DNA of 64,000 bases from Saccharothrix ecbatanensis. Its GTDB lineage: Bacteria > Actinomycetota > Actinomycetes > Mycobacteriales > Pseudonocardiaceae. This document shows positions 63,253-64,000 of this stretch, one piece after another. The position numbers and the translations under genes were made by a program. Each line of letters starts with the position of its first letter. Position 1 is the first letter of the stretch. Below the pieces are notes generated by a model. The model searched no databases, was not told the DNA's origin, and saw only the letters and a list, made by a program, of their open reading frames with translations. The stretch lies in NCBI RefSeq assembly GCF_014205015.1, contig NZ_JACHMO010000001.1:8618001-8682000 (forward strand). The letters are read 5' to 3'.

Positions 63253-64000
63253 TCACGCGGGCGGCGGCCACCGGGCGTTCCCCGGTCGTGAACGTGCCGG
63301 CGGACGACGTGTTGACGCTCCACCGGTAGCGGGCGAACCCGCCGGTGGCGTCGGAGGCGTAGAACATCATGTGCCCGTAGCCCGCGCCGTCCGTCTCGGC
63401 GGTCGCGTTGAAGATCCGGTTGTCCGGGAACCGGAAGTAGTTGCCCACCCCGAACACGCCGTGCGGCTCGGACGTGCAGTCCACCACCTCCACCGCGTAC
63501 TGCGTCTCACCGGTGAAGTTCAGGCTCGCGCTGGGCGCCGTGTACACGCCCTTGACCGACCGCACCATCACCACGTGCCCGGTGTTGGTGTCCTGGTCGT
63601 TGCGGTAGTCGATGGCGATCAGGTCGCCCGGACGGAGGTCCGCCACCGCGGTGACGGGCTCGAAGTGCGGGATCTCCCGCTCCGCGAACGCCGCCCGGTA
63701 GTCGCGCGCGAACGGGCTGGAGAGGCCGAAGTGCCTGCTGAAGAACCCCGGAGTCGCCCACTTGTACGTCCGCTTCAGCACCGCGGTCAGGAAGGACGCG
63801 CACTGGCTCTGGTTGACCCAGCCGGACGCGTCACCGGGCGAGCCCCACCGGACCACGTTCGGCTGGTCCGGTTCCTTGTACGTGTTGTTGCCCAACGGGC
63901 ACGTCGGCAGCGACAGATAGCCCACGAGCTGCTCCGCTTCGAGCAGGTGCGGTGTGGACGTCTGATGTGGACGCGGCACAGGGCCCACGGCCAACGCGGT
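63245..64000 (-). CDS. Secreted protein with papain-like (NlpC/P60 or CHAP-like) features, 5' end outside window
   Basis: About 251 residues are visible and the N-terminus continues past the right edge: the first codons read TALAVGPVPRPHQ, which looks like the end of a signal peptide. The body has SGWVNQSQCASFLTAVLKRTY (candidate catalytic Cys), LRPGDLIAIDYRND and NTGHVVMVRSV (candidate His), the order of cysteine amidases. The C-terminal part is beta-rich. A peptidoglycan or amide hydrolase outside the cell is likely, but no family is certain. The stop lies inside the 3' end of the LuxR gene. Confidence 0.65.
   Translation of the reverse strand, partial: TALAVGPVPRPHQTSTPHLLEAEQLVGYLSLPTCPLGNNTYKEPDQPNVVRWGSPGDASGWVNQSQCASFLTAVLKRTYKWATPGFFSRHFGLSSPFARDYRAAFAEREIPHFEPVTAVADLRPGDLIAIDYRNDQDTNTGHVVMVRSVKGVYTAPSASLNFTGETQYAVEVVDCTSEPHGVFGVGNYFRFPDNRIFNATAETDGAGYGHMMFYASDATGGFARYRWSVNTSSAGTFTTGERPVAAARVIS

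Overview
High-GC actinobacterial chromosome, most like a filamentous, antibiotic-type genus (my guess is Pseudonocardiales, such as Saccharothrix or Lentzea; this is inference). The grounds are GC-rich third codon positions, GTG/TTG starts with GGAGG sites, SARP and LuxR regulators with NTPase domains, a two-domain geosmin synthase, DUF222-HNH and DUF4407 proteins, and an IdeR/DmdR-type iron box. I saw no tRNA, rRNA, CRISPR array, prophage or integrase.

Layout. 1-1750: a partial SAM methyltransferase divergent from a small integral-membrane protein that looks like a bacterial PaxB-type terpene cyclase, possibly the edge of a meroterpenoid or prenyl-indole cluster running off the left end. 1841-4742: a 66-residue peptide ending in CAGGGC-VQKMPV, encoded just upstream of a TPR-CHAT protease, with a hairpin between the two. 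5081-6558: a PadR regulator and a HAAS-domain membrane protein. 6674-14614: a galactan/galactoside regulon (GH42, secreted GH53, sugar ABC importer, LacI repressor) with matched LacI-type operators between the divergent arms. 14616-21048: HD hydrolase, a frameshifted XRE regulator, a small HTH pair, an ATP-grasp enzyme, a SARP regulator and an MmpS-like protein.

21226-31546: the most striking locus, a nine-gene minus-strand operon with mostly overlapping or nearly touching genes. In transcription order: Ser/Thr kinase-like protein, DUF4407 membrane coiled-coil protein, TerY-like vWA, PP2C phosphatase, second kinase-like protein, DA1-like metallopeptidase, class III nucleotidyl cyclase-like protein, STAND/NLR-like P-loop protein, and an SPFH-like protein. 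The C-terminus of the cyclase-like protein and the N-terminus of the adjacent STAND-like protein share a short Asn/Gly-rich motif (G-x-V-F-x-A-[DN]-T), the layout expected of amyloid signalling pairs in bacterial NLR systems. I read the operon as a phosphorylation-gated stress or immunity device built around a TerY-P-like triad.

32075-41124: a GTP-derived pathway block (GTP cyclohydrolase II, PTPS-like protein, GT4 glycosyltransferase, methyltransferase, flippase-like protein, creatininase-like amidohydrolase, MDR dehydrogenase, CDP-alcohol phosphatidyltransferase, DoxX, RibD-C reductase, membrane sulfatase-type enzyme), probably making an uncharacterised pteridine/pyrimidine-linked conjugate. 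41136-49019: secreted GH78 rhamnosidase-like enzyme, NmrA-like protein, and an iron-siderophore ABC importer with an iron box over its first start codon. 49055-57723: a decayed DUF4143 ATPase, an SRPBCC protein, geosmin synthase, a large SARP regulator, FMN reductase and an MDR oxidoreductase. 57796-60471: a DUF222-HNH gene whose last codons were replaced by an IS4-type insertion with 19-bp inverted repeats and a 10-bp target duplication. 60565-64000: a large LuxR regulator and a partial secreted protein with a possible cysteine-amidase fold.
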